A stretch of 64,000 nucleotides of DNA, taken from Planctomycetota bacterium. Its GTDB lineage: Bacteria > Planctomycetota > Phycisphaerae > Phycisphaerales > UBA1924. The notes under the pieces are model-generated. The model was given only the letters and a program-made list of their open reading frames with translations. It had not been told where the DNA came from and searched no databases. Below, one piece after another: positions 62,800 through 64,000 of the stretch. The DNA lies in the NCBI GenBank assembly GCA_017303555.1, contig JAFLCN010000009.1, positions 62,001 through 126,000 of the forward strand. Reading direction: 5' to 3'. A program made the translations under genes and the position numbers. Each line of letters opens with the position of its first letter. Within the stretch, counting starts at the first letter, position 1.

Positions 62800-63618
62800 A
62801 TGAACACGGGATGTGGGTGTCAATCGGTCGTGCGCAGCGCCCTCGCGGCATGCGCGATCTTGTTCTGCTCCAGCGCAAACGCCACGGCCATCGCCGACTC
62901 CCAGGCTGATTACTCCGGCGTCCAGGGACAGGGAGGCTGGTACTACGGCTTCTACGAGGGCACCCTCAACCCCTCGGGCTTCCAGCAGTTCCCGCTCTTC
63001 GGCACCTTCGCGCCCAATGTCTGGTCCCGCTCCGCCAATGCGCCGGGCGGGTACTGGACATTCATCAACAACATGGGCGGCCACCCGAGCGGCATCCAGG
63101 GCGCATCGGGACGCATCGCCGTCATCAACTGGGCGGTGCGCCGGTTCGTGTTTGCCGCGGGAGGCAACGTGGTCGTCACCGGTCAACTGAAAAAAGCACA
63201 AGCCTGCGGCAGCGGCGTGATCGGCCGCATCTTTGTCAACGGCGCCGAGGTGTGGACCCAGACCATCCAGGGCAACGATCTGGTCGGCGTCACGTATTCG
63301 CTGCAACTCTGCCTGCCCCCCGGCAGCATCATCGACTGGGCGATCGACCCGCGCAACGGCGAAGAGACCTGCGATTCCTCGGTCTTCGATGCCACCCTCG
63401 TCGCCGACAACAGCGCGCCCTGCCCGGGCGACTTCACCTGCGACGGCGAGGTGGACGACGACGACTTCGCGGCGTTCGACCTGGCGTACAACCTTTTTGA
63501 CTGCGCCGACGCCGCGATGCCACCCGGCTGCCCGGCCGATCTGAACAACGACGGATTCGTGGACGATGCGGACTTTGTCCTGTTTGCCTTGGCATACGAC
63601 GCGCTGATCTGCCCGTAG
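62800..63618 (+). CDS. Secreted GC-type dockerin protein, jelly-roll-like domain
   Basis: The protein has 272 residues. The signal peptide ends SSANATAIAD. The domain has GQGGWYYGFYEG near 45-55 and later VNGAEVWTQTIQG and GSIIDWAIDPRNG strands, typical of a carbohydrate-binding-like beta-sandwich; it shares layout with the protein at 1325. A dockerin with the first loop written FTCDGEVDDDDF occupies 208-272. AAAGGGAAG is 6 nt before ATG 62800. Confidence 0.88.
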   Translation: MNTGCGCQSVVRSALAACAILFCSSANATAIADSQADYSGVQGQGGWYYGFYEGTLNPSGFQQFPLFGTFAPNVWSRSANAPGGYWTFINNMGGHPSGIQGASGRIAVINWAVRRFVFAAGGNVVVTGQLKKAQACGSGVIGRIFVNGAEVWTQTIQGNDLVGVTYSLQLCLPPGSIIDWAIDPRNGEETCDSSVFDATLVADNSAPCPGDFTCDGEVDDDDFAAFDLAYNLFDCADAAMPPGCPADLNNDGFVDDADFVLFALAYDALICP

Positions 63619-63748
63619 AGGCACCCAGGCGATGCGCCGGACGCAACCTCAGGCAGAGATCATCCGCGAGCCGCGGCTTGATGAGTTTGTTTTCATGTGT
63701 GACCGCACCCCTGCGGACACCCCCCTGTCCGTCGCCATCGGAGTTTGC

Positions 63749-63777
63749 TTGTGACGGGCGGGCGGTTCGGTTAGACT
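63749..63777 (+). promoter_or_regulatory. Candidate sigma70-like promoter
   Basis: TTGTGA (63749-63754), a 17 bp spacer and TAGACT (63772-63777), about 35 bases before ATG 63812. The -10 is identical to that of the amylase gene. Confidence 0.45.
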
Positions 63778-63811
63778 TGGGCCCTCGCGGGAGCTTTGGG
63801 GAGTCTATTGA

Positions 63812-64000
63812 ATGAGCAAGTGTGTGCGGCGCTGGAGCGCGGGATGCGCGTTCGCGGCAGCATTGGGTTTGGCGGGCATCGGCCCGGAAGCTCTCAGCGC
63901 CTGGGGCCTGAAGTTTGAGGTCCGCCTGAGCGAGTCCGATCCGTGGTCGTCGGCGGTGAATGTGCCGCCGGTCGAAGGGTCGGTCGTTCGCTTTCGTTTC
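63812..64000 (+). CDS. Exported protein, 3' end beyond the window
   Basis: Only 63 residues are visible. A typical signal peptide (basic MSKCVRRW, then CAFAAALGLAGIGPEALSAW) opens a mature region beginning GLKFEVRLSESDPW. GGGGAG precedes the ATG. Given its position it may be another dockerin carrier, but the C-terminus cannot be seen. Confidence 0.75.
   Translation, partial: MSKCVRRWSAGCAFAAALGLAGIGPEALSAWGLKFEVRLSESDPWSSAVNVPPVEGSVVRFRF

Noticed and set aside
1325-63618. A true cellulosome locus
   Set aside because: No cohesin, scaffoldin, cellulase or CBM3 is recognisable; only one glycosidase is present and peptidases dominate.

Overview
The window (about 64 kb, GC-rich) looks like a planctomycete chromosome, most likely class Phycisphaerae. 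Three things suggest this: the many exported proteins that end in a duplicated Ca-binding module with the pattern CPADLNxDGxVDDxDFxxFxxAY, an ECF sigma factor of the planctomycete type paired with a Ser/Thr kinase, and a membrane protein with a C-terminal CxxCGY zinc ribbon. The taxonomic assignment is inference from these families; no rRNA or marker gene is present.

The dominant feature is a cluster of 26 secreted proteins carrying that module, called here the GC-type dockerin. The name follows, from memory, the NCBI family name 'GC-type dockerin domain-anchored protein', after the Gly-Cys before the second loop. The canonical form is about 65 residues: Cys-x2-D-x-N-x-D-G-x-V-x-D-x-D-F, then an AYN/D-x-L-x-C-x-D-P-x-M-P-x-G-C-P linker, then a second identical loop ending AYxxLxCP. 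The D/N/D/D/D spacing (loop positions 1, 3, 5, 9, 12) is that of classical dockerin Ca loops. Nearly all carriers start with a signal peptide, so the proteins should be exported and then held together or anchored by the module. No cohesin-like partner or scaffold is visible in the window.

Layout. 1-1099: 3'-truncated dihydrolipoyl dehydrogenase on the minus strand. 1325-38558: eighteen consecutive plus-strand dockerin genes. They encode a serine hydrolase, three HExxH metallopeptidases, a GH13 amylase, beta-propellers, an RCC1-repeat protein, an FG-GAP protein, four ThuA-like triple-repeat paralogues, Ig/discoidin-like proteins and unknowns; the last of the eighteen is disrupted. 38589-42200: minus-strand Ser/Thr kinase with its ECF sigma factor, separated by a palindrome-rich spacer. 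42401-53614: five more dockerin genes, including two trypsin-like proteases, a beta-propeller, a giant glycine-rich protein and a four-repeat protein. 53829-59090: an ordinary block with a membrane zinc-ribbon protein, a stand-alone MshEN-like protein, a lipoprotein, a HipBA toxin-antitoxin pair and a DUF21/CBS transporter. 59266-63618: three more dockerin genes. 63812-64000: the start of another exported protein.

Taken together, the locus looks like a surface or extracellular depot of proteases, a glycosidase and adhesion or propeller domains sharing one docking module. Most genes have their own sigma70-like promoter (TTGnnn, 16-17 bp, TAkrCT-like -10) and their own Shine-Dalgarno sequence, so they look individually controlled rather than forming one operon.
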